From NCBI GenBank assembly GCA_964020155.1, contig OZ026547.1, positions 5,936,509-6,000,508 of the forward strand: a DNA stretch of 64,000 nt, in the 5' to 3' direction. Below the pieces are notes generated by a model, which made no database searches, had not been told where the DNA came from, and saw only the letters and a list, made by a program, of their open reading frames with translations. This DNA is from Chondrilla cf. caribensis (taxonomy: Eukaryota > Porifera > Demospongiae > Chondrillida > Chondrillidae). Numbering within the stretch: the stretch's first letter is position 1; the number at the start of each line of letters is the position of its first letter. Shown here piece after piece: positions 43,303 to 54,320 of the stretch. Both the position numbers and the translations under genes were made by a program.

Positions 43303-45568
43303 ATAGATACTACAACCTCGGGATTGGAAACTCTCAGTATTGTGTATTAAATATGTGTTAATTGTACGGTATGCCTTATATAATAATTGCGGCAAGGATG
43401 TGTGCTGTCGCCTTTACTGTTTTCGTTATATATCAACGGAGTGGTGAAGAAGCTGAAAGAGGAGAAGTGTGGGGTAGTGTGTAGTACTAGTGATGAGGTT
43501 GTCCCTGTCCTCTGTTGTTTGCTGATGACACATGCTTACTAGCTTCAGATGAATCAGGGTTGAGAAAGAGTTTGGATGTGTTGATAGAGTGGTGTAAAGA
43601 GTGGGGAGTTCAAATTAATGTGGCCAAGTCTGGAGTTATGCATGTCCGAAATAAGAAGGTGAAAAGGTGTAATGTAACATATGACATAGATGGCAAGACA
43701 ATCCCTATGGTTACTTCCTACAAATACTTGGGCTGTGTCATTGATGAGCACCTAGATCTGAAGGATATGATAGAGGATAGGGCAGAGGCGGGGAGAAGAG
43801 CACTGGGAGCTTGTTTTTCTAGGTGCCGGGAGGAGATTGGTGATATGACAGTTGGGATTGCTCGAAAGTTGATGGGGTCGCTGGTGGAGTCTACCTTGAT
43901 GTATGGAGCAGAAATATGGGGTGCAGCAGACACTTGGAAGCTATTGAGAAGGTCCAGTTATGTGCCCTCCGTATGTTTTTTGGAGTTGGCACACTTCACC
44001 CCAAGACTTCCTTATGGTTTGAGATGCAGATGTTGCCATTGGTGTGGGAGGCAAGGATGCGGTGTGTCCGGTTCTGGCTGAAGGTGTTGAGTGCTAAGGA
44101 GTATGAGGGGAGGTTATTGAAGAAGATAGTTAGTCAGGCTGTGGAGTGTGGTAAGGGGGGTTGGATGAAGAACATGGCTAGGTGTACTGATGACTTCGGG
44201 TGGAGTGGTATGGAAGTGGATGCTGTGAGGAGCCTATCTGACTCAGAGATTCGGGAGATGTTGGTGAGTGTTGCGTGGAGGAATGTTACATCAGTGATGA
44301 ATAAAGACATGGAGGAGAAACCCAAACTGAGGATACTCAAAGAGATTGCTGACCTGAAGCTGGAATCGAGATGTGCATTAGTGAAAAAGAAAAGAGAGAG
44401 GTCGATGTTGATGAAGTTGAGAGGAGGAACAGCGGCATTCCAGGTTGAGGTTGGGAGATGGAGAGGGGTGAAAAGAGAGGAGAGAATATGTAAAGAGTGT
44501 CAGAGTGGGGAGATAGAAGATGTTTGCCACTGGCTGCTGCAATGTCCTGCCTGGGACCACATCAGACAGCCGCTGTTTACAGCACAAGCATTGAAAGACC
44601 TACCCGAAGGGGCAACTCTGGAGCAACGGACGGCAGCTATTCTATCTATTGCTTGTTCAAACAACTGTATTAGACGATGTATTAGCTCTATGTGGTATGC
44701 CCGTTTCGAGATGTAATGTTCACAACCTATTTCTTATTAATAATATTATTATATTTATTGTTTCTTATGTATGATAACCCAATTGCCATTGTATCTTGTG
44801 GAGTGCTACATTGGACCTATCCGTGTCCTAGCACCTTATGGTGTGGTGCACTTTAATAATATTGATTGATTGATTGATTGATTGATTGCTGATGAAGTCA
44901 TACTTCCGGTGTGCGAGGACCGTTACGATCTGCATATTAAATGAGAAGACGATCGTATCAATAAATTGATCTACCGTATTGTCAGGAGCGAATGTAGAGA
45001 CTAACTTTGTAGACTAAATTTATCTACTGATGTTATACAATGGCGTAGGCTACTGTATAACGGTACTTCGGCCTATAACTATTTGTTATTCGAAGAGAAC
45101 GAATAAATATAGACAATTTTAGCACTGTAAAACACTTTACGCCTTTTAAGATACATGCTCAGCTTCAAATCGGTAATATTTAGAAAGAATACATCACATG
45201 CCGTGGCCTGATGTACAACATTTGTGCCTAAAAGCTTTCAGTGACTACTCCCAAATGTAGTCATTTACCTCGTTTACCTTGCGACAGTTTGTGATTCGTG
45301 CGCTTCCTCAAGTACCTCGTGTTTGGTATCGTTCGATTCGGCGATTTCCACTGCGTGGCCTGGTCAGCCATTTTTTCAGCTGTCGTGCTTCCGTTCCCGG
45401 AAAATCAAACCTGAATATGGCTAAAAACTCTTATACGAGTCAGTAGTAACGTATATTCGTGTACGTGTATTGTAAACTGTCGAACACTTCCGTTATTGCG
45501 ACACCGTAACAGACCTAGCACAGGTCTAGAGTGCGAATTTCCAATCCCGAGGTTGTAGTATCTATGGT
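43303..45568. mobile_element. 2.27-kb TIR element present only in unit A, carrying a LINE fragment
   Basis: Ends are CATAGATACTACAACCTCGG then GATTGGAAA and its complement CCAATCCCGAGGTTGTAGTA then TCTATG. GTAGAAG occurs on both sides as a 7-bp target duplication. Unit B has the empty site, TTTAGTAGAAGGTTCCCTG, at about 52,350. No transposase is seen; the middle is a truncated non-LTR retrotransposon. Confidence 0.85.
43385..44890 (+). pseudogene. 5'-truncated non-LTR retrotransposon (LINE reverse transcriptase)
   Basis: RT motif B, RQGCVLSPLLFSLYINGV, begins at about 43,391. Motif C, LFADDTCLLASDES, follows at 43,510 after a one-base frameshift. Then come KSGVMHVRN, TSYKYLGCVIDEHLDLKDMI (typical RT thumb), and after a second frameshift near 43,935 a C-terminal part to TAA at 44,716. 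This ends with a zinc-finger-like ICKECQSGEIEDVCHWLLQC. The 3' end is a (TTGA)n tail at 44862-44889. Only the back half of ORF2 remains. Confidence 0.85.
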
Positions 45569-45857
45569 AGAAGGTTTCCTGAAAGCGCGGATACCGTTCA
45601 CCCTTGCGTTTTATAGCGACGGCTGATTATTATCTATCGAAAATACGCCATTTTATTCGATAAGCAATTATTATACGGTTACCGCCATGTATGCGCCAAA
45701 AGGAATTAATGCATGTAATTTGATAGCCCAGATGACGTCACGACTTATCCGGAGATATACGGAATAGTCAGACCTATGCGTATACATTCAGGACTCCTAC
45801 CCATGGCACAACATCATTCAACTCTCAGCTCAACAACTTCACAGGTTTGCAGTCAGA

Positions 45858-46250
45858 ATGATGCATGATGTGGAGGAAGTGGAAAGCCTTGCTGCAACTT
45901 TACCCTATAATGAGCACTTAACAGCATCTGAATTCTCTAAGTGGGTGATGACTTCCAAACTGGAGATCATCTTTCTGATGAGCAGATTATTCAAATTGTT
46001 CTACCAGCTGATGGACATGGAGAGGATGATGGTGATGATGATGATGATGATAATGATGACGTGCCTGAATTGCCCCCGTTGTCACTATCAGGAGCCAAGA
46101 AATCATTGGAAAGTACATTAAGATGCTTTGAAAGTCACCAAGGTTTCGGAGAAGAGGAAATTGATTCCATATGCAAACTAATAAAGCATGTAGCCACTGT
46201 TCAAAAGAAACCCTCCTACAAGCCATTCTTTTTTCTTATTTTTCAAAGAC
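45858..46250 (+). pseudogene. C-terminal remnant of a Tigger/pogo transposase (unit A)
   Basis: Reads DVEEVESLAATLPYNEHLTA then SEFSKWV, then after a frameshift LSDEQIIQIVLP, a DDDDDD-rich GAT repeat and PPLSLSGAKKSLESTLRCFE then SICKLIKHV. This is the acidic tail seen in Tigger-type proteins. The DDE core is missing. Unit B keeps only the first part (52640-52750). Confidence 0.6.
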
Positions 46251-46357
46251 TTAATTTCAGACTGTATGGACATTGTCAATTCATGTATATATACCTCTAT
46301 ACGTGTGACTTTCTTCTTTCATTGTACACATGTGCACTTCTATCTATTAGGATGGTC

Positions 46358-46365
46358 TATAAATA
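46358..46365 (+). promoter_or_regulatory. TATA box of galectin gene B
   Basis: TATAAATA in the same context as in unit A, followed by a 5' UTR exon ending at 46518 (CAA then GTGAGT). Confidence 0.6.
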
Positions 46366-46816
46366 TGAACTGGACTAGCACTCACCTCAAGCATACGTTA
46401 GCAGTCTGTGAGGTGAGGATTTCAAGAATAAGACAAGATCTCCGATTCATTTGTATGTCATCTTATATCTCTGTAGATCTATCCTGTCAATTTCTTGGAA
46501 AATTTGATTAATTTACAAGTGAGTGCTATGACTCCTGAAATGTTATCTATCAGTCCACTACTATGTGAATAAGGATATTTGTAATAGGCAAAATATTAGA
46601 GAGGAAACAATTCATTATTAATTTTTTGCCACATATATTTTCTGTGAAATTATTTGTCTTACTTTGATCACTGTAAACATTGATGTACTACCTTCAAGTC
46701 TACAACTGAATGCTCAGCCATTAATTTTTATGAACAATTCTTCTATACTAATCTGTCGTCTATAGAATTTATAGAATTTCTCTTATCTTCTCACTTTACA
46801 GAGGGACATCTGAATA

Positions 46817-47287
46817 ATGTCTTACCTGATCGTTTGTAGTCTGCTGGTGGCATTTGCCACTCTCCACTCCAGTGAGGCAAGACCAGAATATGTGGAGACA
46901 GAAAGTTTTGAAGTTGGTATGGGAGTCATCGCCACGTATACGGCCCCTTCTAACGAACGCACCACGATTGACATCTTGAATGCCGACGGCCAAGAAGTCC
47001 TTCACGTAGACTATCGTGCAGGGTGGAACAACTGGTACGACATCATCGTCTTGAACAGCAACTTGGGAAATTGGGGCGAAGAGCAATATGTTCACAATTT
47101 CTACATACCACCCGGTTCTCTCATGACCATTGAAGTGCTGGCCCTCGAAGACAGTTTCACTATTGTCATCAACGGTGAAATGGTTGCCAACTATCAGTAC
47201 AGAACAGACGTGACCACAGTGAAGCGTGTGAGATTCACCACCGGAAGCGATTCCAAGGTCAAACTGCTGGGATTTTCCTTCTCTTAG
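46817..47287 (+). CDS. Secreted galectin (unit B)
   Basis: 156 residues, the same gene as 37832-38302 with six substitutions: Val to Ile in the MGVVAT segment, Lys to Glu in SNKRT, Leu to Ile in IDLLN, Lys to Ile in FYKPPG, Ala to Val in TIAING, Glu to Gly in TTESDS. Signal peptide, HVDYR and WGEEQ are unchanged. The 5' UTR intron (46519-46801) is conserved. Both copies look functional, and the changes mostly spare the sugar-site strands. Confidence 0.88.
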   Translation: MSYLIVCSLLVAFATLHSSEARPEYVETESFEVGMGVIATYTAPSNERTTIDILNADGQEVLHVDYRAGWNNWYDIIVLNSNLGNWGEEQYVHNFYIPPGSLMTIEVLALEDSFTIVINGEMVANYQYRTDVTTVKRVRFTTGSDSKVKLLGFSFS

Positions 47288-47630
47288 GACAGCACTTTGG
47301 GTCCAACAGTAAATTTGATATTATTCGATTAATTACAAGAGAAATAGACTACTTAGAATAGTAGTAGGCACCCGACAGCTAATTCATCTACTAGATAATT
47401 AATAGGCAAATCAACTAAGGATTCAAAAGCTGTTTATGACTTTTTAGTCAATGGTGTAGTTTTATAGGTTATATTTGATTTTTGTAATCAATCAAGTACA
47501 ATCGTTATTATCATCGGTATTTAAAATATTCTTCTGAATAGGTGACAAGCATGCACACAATATAATTATTATATTATGCACTTGTAGTATGGATGGATGG
47601 ATACACATATTATGTACATTAATAGACATA

Positions 47631-47801
47631 CAGTGAATACATGTTAATCTGCCACTACTTTATCTGCGAAACCTTTTTATCTGGCACAATTTCCAATAGA
47701 ATGTACAATTACCATTGAATATCCAGCTAATCCACCAAATTCATTAATCCACCATAATATTCTTTGAAAACAAACTGTGGCAACTTAACGAGCATTCACT
47801 G
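47631..47801 (+). mobile_element. CAGTGAATnC MITE (unit B)
   Basis: Counterpart of 38646-38813, with a few substitutions and a three-base insertion. Confidence 0.88.
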
Positions 47802-48099
47802 TACATGCACATGTGGATGCACACATCAGTGTGTTTTCAAGTGTCCAAAACAATAATTCCATATTACAATGGTATGAGGGTAGCATCCATAATAAAAAAT
47901 TTCTTGGTCTTAGAAGGATTTTTGTAAGCCATGAACTCTAATTAGTGCTCAATATTTACATTGATGTACTCCAATTTAAAATATCAAACTTTTTTCGTTT
48001 TCTTTACGCACAAATACACACAGATAATAACAACATGGACAATCTGTCAATGGGTACGGCTGATGAGAAAAGGACACATGTACGCCGCTACACTTGTGA

Positions 48100-49080
48100 A
48101 TCCGTTATAAAAGCCTGAACAGAAACGAGGCTCGAGACATGATCACTACTTCAGCTACTGTCTGGATTTCTGCCTTTGACTTATCGTCAACATTTTTGTA
48201 AAATCTACCAATGTGTATAGGCTTCCAAGGAATGGATTTTACCGTTACATTGTAATGCTCTCGTGCCCACGACTTCACCTCATCTGAATCTGTACACAGC
48301 ACAACAGGCACGTTTGTTCCCAACTGCTTACTCTTAGTCACGGCCCGATCAACAATAGCTTTCCATTGGCGTGGATTAACAGCCATTATTGTACTTGCTT
48401 CATTCAGAAATCCTGATCTAACGTTCGCCACCACATACCGCTTAGTATCTGATATGTCCATTTCCTCGTCGAGCTGCTCCGCTTTCTGTAACACAGAAGG
48501 ACTAAATTTGAACAAATAGCGTGTGAGCACGCCGCGAATAGGATGAACTCGGGGTAATATCCGATTATCAGCCCTTTCGTCAAGATCTGAAACCTATAAT
48601 TCTCCTGTATTCTCTTAATGGGTACCTTGCGCACGTCTACAAAGTTATTGAAGTGAATATTCGACTTGATTCTTACGTGGCAATGTTCTGAACTGGTGAA
48701 TCAGATATAGTCCTCAATAAGGTAGGCTCGTTGTTCTCTGGTACTACTGGAATTCATGTTCACAGATCCCGTCGACAGCTTTGAGAGTTTGTCCGCTAAA
48801 GCTTGATCAACGTTCCAGTCAACCGCTGCAGGTTCGAATATATTGTTCTGTCGATTGACCTCAAACGGTTGCCTCCACTTGAGTTATCCGGTCGGCAGTT
48901 GGGATCTTTCGGGGAGACAAGTTCCATTAGTTCGTGTAATGGTTCTTTGTAGCGGGTCTTTGGGGGGTCCACCTTGGCCACTAATGACAGCTCGCGAACG
49001 GGAGGAGCTGACTCAGCTGAGGCGAACTTACCGTAGTTTTCCAACCAGACTAAGTTGTGTTTAGAGATAACCATTCAAAT
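48100..49080 (-). pseudogene. Broken fucosyltransferase-like gene (unit B)
   Basis: Counterpart of 39130-40320. The minus strand reads LVWLENYGKFASAESAPP and VAKVDPPKTRYKEPLHELME, then loses the whole LGDR region by a deletion (GGTTGCCTCCACTT joins directly to GAGTTATCCGG near 48,880). It resumes as a frame ending MLTRYLFKFSPSVLQKAEQL, VVANVRSGFL and VLCTDSDEVKSWAREHYN. More damaged than the unit A copy; it cannot encode an enzyme. Confidence 0.82.
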
Positions 49081-49109
49081 CACCGTTAATATGACGCAAA
49101 TAAATTTAT

Positions 49110-49265
49110 TGAACTTGATTATTGCTATTATGAATTTTGTTTTGTGTTTTGAATGTGTAAACATTCTTTGATCTCCCTTTGATCTTTGTGGGTTTGCGAA
49201 TTTGTGGACGGAAGCCTGATTCTTTTTATAATGGAAATGTGCATTACAAAATGGGTGTTACTACA
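49110..49265 (+). mobile_element. Half copy of the 20098-20353 palindromic element (unit B)
   Basis: Counterpart of 40355-40525, with TTTGATCTCCCTTTGATCTT and TTTGTGGACGGAAGCCTGAT. Confidence 0.8.
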
Positions 49266-49325
49266 CCACACAATGCACCAAACTGGATTAATTGATACAT
49301 ATATATTTTGAAGATCACATTGTTA

Positions 49326-49447
49326 CAGCCGATTTCAGAACGGTTGTCCAAATGGCAAATGCAATTGTGGCTTATGTTACATATCAAATACGTAGCACTA
49401 TGACGTCATGCCATTTGCCATTTGGACAACCATTCTGAAATCGGCTG
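49326..49447. mobile_element. 122-bp TA-flanked MITE present only in unit B
   Basis: Ends CAGCCGATTTCAGAACGGTT then GTCCAAATGGCAAATG and its complement, one mismatch. TA lies on both sides. Unit A has the empty site CACATTGTTATGTCTACAGG at about 40,580, which has a single TA. This proves mobility and the TA target. Confidence 0.95.
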
Positions 49448-50024
49448 TATGTCTACAGGTGATATTGCACACTTACACTGGATGAAATGTACTTTGTACT
49501 GATATTGCCCATGATCCCCTCCAACTGTACATCAAAGTCTGCCAAAGTCACAAATGTAATTATAATCAATTTCAAATTCAATTATAATTTTTATACTAAT
49601 TTCCTGTCTGTGTCTGTATCCCTTCATTCATCCTGACTTGTCTGATGACTTATAGTGTTTCCCATGCACGCACACATCAGCAAAATGTGCTCTAGTGAGA
49701 TGTGTACACACTTCATACTTTGATCTATTGCCAAATCATGATGCAATTAAGTGAGTGTCATCAACATCAACATGGGGTTTAGGATCCACCGTGCACATTT
49801 CCCATAATCTCATACCTTGATGTATCAAGATATCCATACTGTATATATAAAGGCTGTGTATGTGGAAAAATTGTCATAATATTATTGTCCATAGTGAAAA
49901 TTGACAATTTGTAATAATAAAAATGTCATCATAACTAAATTATAATTTTATGTAAATTCATTAACTTAATGGTAATCCCACCATGGTTATGTTACTTAGT
50001 ATCATGTTGTGCCGTGGGTGTGGG

Positions 50025-50515
50025 TGGGTGGGTGCAGGTATACCAGTGCTTACAGAGGTATGCGTGTGTGCACAAGTGCCTATACAGAGGTATTATACAG
50101 GTGTGTACACGCACACCATTGCTTACAGAGGTATATGTATATGTGCTCCCAAGTGCGTACAGACTGAGGTTATAATATATCTAAGCTTCTTACAGAGGTG
50201 TGTGGGTGGATAATCGCAAGTGCTCAAAGAGCTATATTGGTGTGTCCATGAGTGCTTACAGAGGTATTATGTGTGACAACAAGTGCTTATACAGAGCTAT
50301 ATCGGTTTTGTGCACACAAGTACTTCCATAGTTATATCGGTTTGTGCACACAAGAACTTCGGAATCCATAGTTATATCGGTTTGTGCACACAAGTACTTC
50401 CATAGTTATATGGGTTGTGCACAAAAGTGCTTACAGAGTTATATGGTTTTGTGCACACAAGTGCTTACAGAGTTATATGGTTTTGTGCACACACATGCTT
50501 ACTGTACAGAGGTAT
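50025..50515 (+). repeat. Degenerate minisatellite, period about 35 bp (unit B)
   Basis: Counterpart of 41160-41620. One unit carries an extra GAATC near 50,360, and the GTGCTTACAGAGTTATATGG unit is repeated once more than in A. Confidence 0.88.
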
Positions 50516-50605
50516 ATGCATGGCCATGGTTTGGGGTTTTCTCAATTCTTCTTTACACACATGCAATACGCACACAACAATGATTGACAATGATTAATTG
50601 ATTAG

Positions 50606-51934
50606 TCAAGGGACGAGGATAACAAAGGGACACATCTGACCAGCTACACTTGTGAATCCGTTTCTAAAGGTTCTGAACAGAAACAAGGCTCGAGACATGA
50701 GCACTACTTCAGCCACCGTCTCGATTTCTGTATTTGACTTATCGTCAACATTTTTGATCATTGTAGCAATGTGTATAGGTTTTCGAGGGACTAATATTAC
50801 GGTTCCATTGTAATGTTCTCGAGCCCACGACTTCACCTTATCTGAATCTGTACACAGTACAACAGGCACATTTTTTCCCAACTGCTTACTCTTTTTCACA
50901 GCCGGATCAACAATAGATTCCCATTGGCAAGGAGTAACAGCCATCTTGACAGCTCGTTCGTTCAAAGTTCCCAGGAACCCAGATCTGATGTTCGCCGCCA
51001 CATACTGCTGAGTATCCGACATGTTCATTTCTTTGCAGAGCTCATCTGCTTTCTTTAACACAGGCGGACTAAATTTGAACAAATAGCGAACAAGTACACC
51101 TTGAATAGAGGGAGGTACTGCCACTGGCAGATGATCAGCAACGTTCATGAAGATCTGAAACCTCTTGTTTTCTCGAACTCTGTTACTAAATAACTTGCCT
51201 AACTTTACAATGTTATTAAAGTGAATATTCGTCTGGATTCTCACGTGGCGATATTTTGTGTTGATGATGTAGTCCTCAATACGGTTCACCCGTTGTTCTC
51301 TAGAGCTTCCAGAAGGCAAGCGAACAGATTCTGTCGACAACTTCGAGAGTTTATCCGCTAGGGCTTGATCAACGTTCCAGTCAATCGCGGATGGCATGAA
51401 TAGATTGTTCTGTCGTTCGACCTCAAACGGCTGCCTCCACTGTACAAGAAACAGCCTATTCGAAATCATGGCGAGCACGAGAGACAACCAGATCCCTCGA
51501 ACTCTGTCCCCAAGTCCGGCGCACCCGGAATCGCAGTACCACGTTAGTGTTCGGATCTTCTCGACTTCTCCTTCCAGTAAGAGCTTTCGCCAACGAATGT
51601 GCTGTTGTCGGTAGGATAATAGTAGTTCAGCGAGAGAGGTGAACTCAGCTGTGTTCAATTGCGAGTAAGGATCTGACGATGAGTTATCCGGCTGACATTT
51701 GGGATCTTTCGGGGAGACAAGTTCCATTAGTGCGTGCAACGGTTCTTTGTAGCGGGTCTTTGGGGGGTCCACCTTGGCCACTAATGACGAATCGTGAAGG
51801 GGGGCAGCTGAGGCGAGTTTACCGTAGTTTTTCAGCCACGCTGCGCCGTACATAGGTATAAACACTGTGATTGCTGTTAATACAATACAAACGAATAGGA
51901 TGATCAATCGTCTTGTTGAACACCAACTGAGCAT
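50606..51934 (-). CDS. Type II membrane glycosyltransferase, fucosyltransferase-like (unit B)
   Basis: 442 residues, the intact partner of 41702-43036. The anchor, the CAGLGDRVRG motif, NRLFLVQWRQP and VVLCTDSDKVKSWARE are all unchanged. Differences are few: two residues fewer before NSSSDPYS, Asp for Glu in LHESS, Ile for Leu in NNLVK, CQWES for RRWES, and ATMIKNVD for ARMIKKVD. Both copies keep full frames, which suggests selection on each or a recent duplication. The donor sugar and acceptor are unknown. Confidence 0.7.
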   Translation of the reverse strand: MLSWCSTRRLIILFVCIVLTAITVFIPMYGAAWLKNYGKLASAAPLHDSSLVAKVDPPKTRYKEPLHALMELVSPKDPKCQPDNSSSDPYSQLNTAEFTSLAELLLSYRQQHIRWRKLLLEGEVEKIRTLTWYCDSGCAGLGDRVRGIWLSLVLAMISNRLFLVQWRQPFEVERQNNLFMPSAIDWNVDQALADKLSKLSTESVRLPSGSSREQRVNRIEDYIINTKYRHVRIQTNIHFNNIVKLGKLFSNRVRENKRFQIFMNVADHLPVAVPPSIQGVLVRYLFKFSPPVLKKADELCKEMNMSDTQQYVAANIRSGFLGTLNERAVKMAVTPCQWESIVDPAVKKSKQLGKNVPVVLCTDSDKVKSWAREHYNGTVILVPRKPIHIATMIKNVDDKSNTEIETVAEVVLMSRALFLFRTFRNGFTSVAGQMCPFVILVP

Positions 51935-52639
51935 CGTATATTAAACAGTTGCCAAGTGTCCCTGGTCATCTAGCTACCATACTAAATACATTCGTGCGAA
52001 CTCGTTCACCTTTGACCCCGGTGACCCCACTTGCGGTGGGCGGAACAATGCATAATAAGAGTATTATTAATTTTTGTGGTAAGATCTGAGAAGAGTATTA
52101 TCGCACCGTTGTGTAGACAGAGATCTGGGTCAAGACATGTTTTCATACAATTTTATCAAAAGTTTTTTATGCTATAGCACATACCCATACATCACATTGT
52201 TTTGTGTTGTAACATGTTGCCTGTGTCCGAGATCACACACACACATTCAATTTCCAAACTTCACCTTAGTATATTATTTGTAACTTCTTCTTGTAACAAC
52301 AAAATATTGTTAATAATGGTCTTCCCCCCCCCCCAACATGAACATTTAGTAGAAGGTTCCCTGAAAGCGCGGATACCGTTTGCCCTTGCGTTTTATAGCG
52401 ACGGCTGATTATTATCTATCGAAAATACGCCATTTTATTCGATAAGCAATTATTATACGGTTACCGCCATGTATGCGCCCAAAGGAATTAACGCATGTAC
52501 TTTAATAGCCCAGATGACGTCATGACTTATCCGGAGATATACGGAATAGTCAGACCTATGCGTATACATTCGGACTCCTACCCATGGCACAACATCATTC
52601 AACTCTCAGCTCAACAACTTCACAGGTTTGCAGTCAGAA

Positions 52640-52750
52640 TGATGCATGATGTGGAGGAAGTGGAAAGCCTTGCTGCAACTTTACCAATTGACGAGCACTT
52701 AACAGCATCTGAATTCTCTAAGTGGGTGATGACTTCCAAACTGGAGATCA
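52640..52750 (+). pseudogene. Stub of the Tigger remnant (unit B)
   Basis: Keeps DVEEVESLAATLPIDEHLTA and SEFSKWV, then jumps to the sequence that follows the fragment in unit A; 278 bp are missing. Confidence 0.7.
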
Positions 52751-52919
52751 GACTTAATTTCAGACTGTATGCATTGTCAATTCATGTTCATATACCTCTA
52801 TACGTGTGACTTTCTTAATGATAATATACTGTACTGTGGTAACCAGCTCTGACTGTCATTGTATCTTAAAGTTTAATTATGACGTGATTTCAATATTTTT
52901 ATTAAGGGTGACCAAGTTT

Positions 52920-53560
52920 TTAAAGTTTGATTCCATTTCTAGAAATGCCCGTTTGCTGCAAGTGTGGGCTGGAGAAGGATGCACACCTTAGAAAGTCAGC
53001 CCATCTCATTATGGCTTCGATGACAAAGAAAATTTGCACTGTGTATGAGACATACATCAGCCATCACTGACGACTGTGCCAGATCTGACATACAGGCTAA
53101 AGGCTTTTAGGGAACCCCTCACCAATGGGCAATTTCCCATGTTAAGGTGTTTAACCCTCGCGCATGCACCATCTAACAAAAGTTCTCCATTCCCACCTGC
53201 TGTGCTCACCATGAACAGATCAAACGGTGCCTATTTGAACAGAAAATCAACATAGTCGAACTGGCCTCCTTCACTCCACTCATATTCAGTACCACTGGAG
53301 GCATGGGCAAGATTGTGACAGCTGCAGTGTTCTATGAATGTCTTGCTGACAAGATTGCCACCAAGACAAAAACAGCCCTATACTCCAGCATCATGACTTG
53401 GATTCGATGCATGTTGATTTTCTCATTGATCGGATCATCCGTGACTTGCTTGAAAGACAGCCAAGACAAGCCAGACACAGCAACTGCCATTGATTGCCAG
53501 ATTCCACTACACTGGCAATCTATGAAGCCAGAACCTGACTATAATTAATTGTCAATCATG
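52920..53560 (+). pseudogene. Degraded C-terminal region of a non-LTR retroelement
   Basis: A Cys/His start reading MPVCCKCGLEKDAHLRKSAH is followed by stops. Then comes INIVELASFTPLIFSTTGGM then GKIVTAAVFYECLADKIATK and SIMTWIRCMLIFSLIGSSVT. The F-x-P-L-x-F-x-x-T-G-G-M-G and W-x-R-C-x-x-x-F-x-L-x-x-S patterns are common after the RT domain in invertebrate LINE ORFs. Family not assigned. Confidence 0.55.
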
Positions 53561-54182
53561 CATGTGTGACAGATTTCAAGTGAATTATGACACATACGCA
53601 TTTATTAATCATATATTATATAAATTCCAAAAAGCATTTAATCGACTTTTCTGGGAAATGTGGTTTTGCTGGGTGTAGCCTTCTTTCGTGTTCATCTTTG
53701 GAAACGAAGTAGCTATATACAAAAACTTTAAGCTGCATTCTGTAGATTATATTGGTACACGAGTTTCAATTTGAAAGGGTTAACCCGGAATCGACTTACC
53801 GTGGTAATACCCCTTTTCTCAGATCCTATAACATAATACTATGGTCTACAGCTTCATGTAGAGTAGACTATATGGAACAAATACCCGCACGCCATCAAAA
53901 TTTGGACAACTCTTTCTCTGCTACCAAACGCAGCTAGGGCTTTTGAACTTGCAATGCGCTTAGAGTGTCTTACTCTCACGTAAGGCTAAAATGAGATGAT
54001 TGTGTAGCTGATACCCACATTTCATTAGGTTGCTGAGAACAAATTGTCCGACTTTATATTATTTCGGAAGATATATAATTGCTAAAATTTGGACGCCCTT
54101 TGCCACATCACTGAGAAGAGCAGTTTATCTAAATGCTGGATATTGTTATCACAAAGCTCAATCCACTGTCCATAGGGTCCTC

Positions 54183-54320
54183 TTCGCATTTCAGGTGCAA
54201 ATAAGATTGAACCCATGGAGTGAAGGTTCTGGGTAAGAAGGTGGGGGTGGCTTCCTGTTCTACTCAATTACTTCCTGTTATTAAACGATTTGCTTGCACC
54301 ATTAATGATAATCAGATTGA
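54183..54320 (+). repeat. Dispersed repeat, inverted mate at 57965-58095
   Basis: TTGAACCCATGGAGTGAAGG then TTCTGGGTAA, GTGGGGGTGGCTTCCTGTTC and TTTGCTTGCACCATTAATGA are found reverse-complemented at 57965-58095. The rest of 53,560-54,770 shows no gene. Confidence 0.75.

Larger units (their letters stand above)
37337..46315. repeat. Tandem duplication, unit A
   Basis: Unit A spans the galectin gene, the broken and intact glycosyltransferase genes and a Tigger remnant. It matches unit B (46316 to about 52830) head to tail. The junction is visible where CCTCTATACGTGTGACTTTC (end of A) runs into TTCATTGTACACATGTGCAC (start of B); the end of B near 52,815 repeats the first of these. Confidence 0.93.
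46316..52830. repeat. Tandem duplication, unit B
   Basis: Second unit, shorter because it lacks the 2.27-kb element at 43303-45568 and the 278 bp at 45970-46247 of unit A. It has its own 122-bp MITE at 49326. Coding exons are almost identical between units. Confidence 0.93.
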
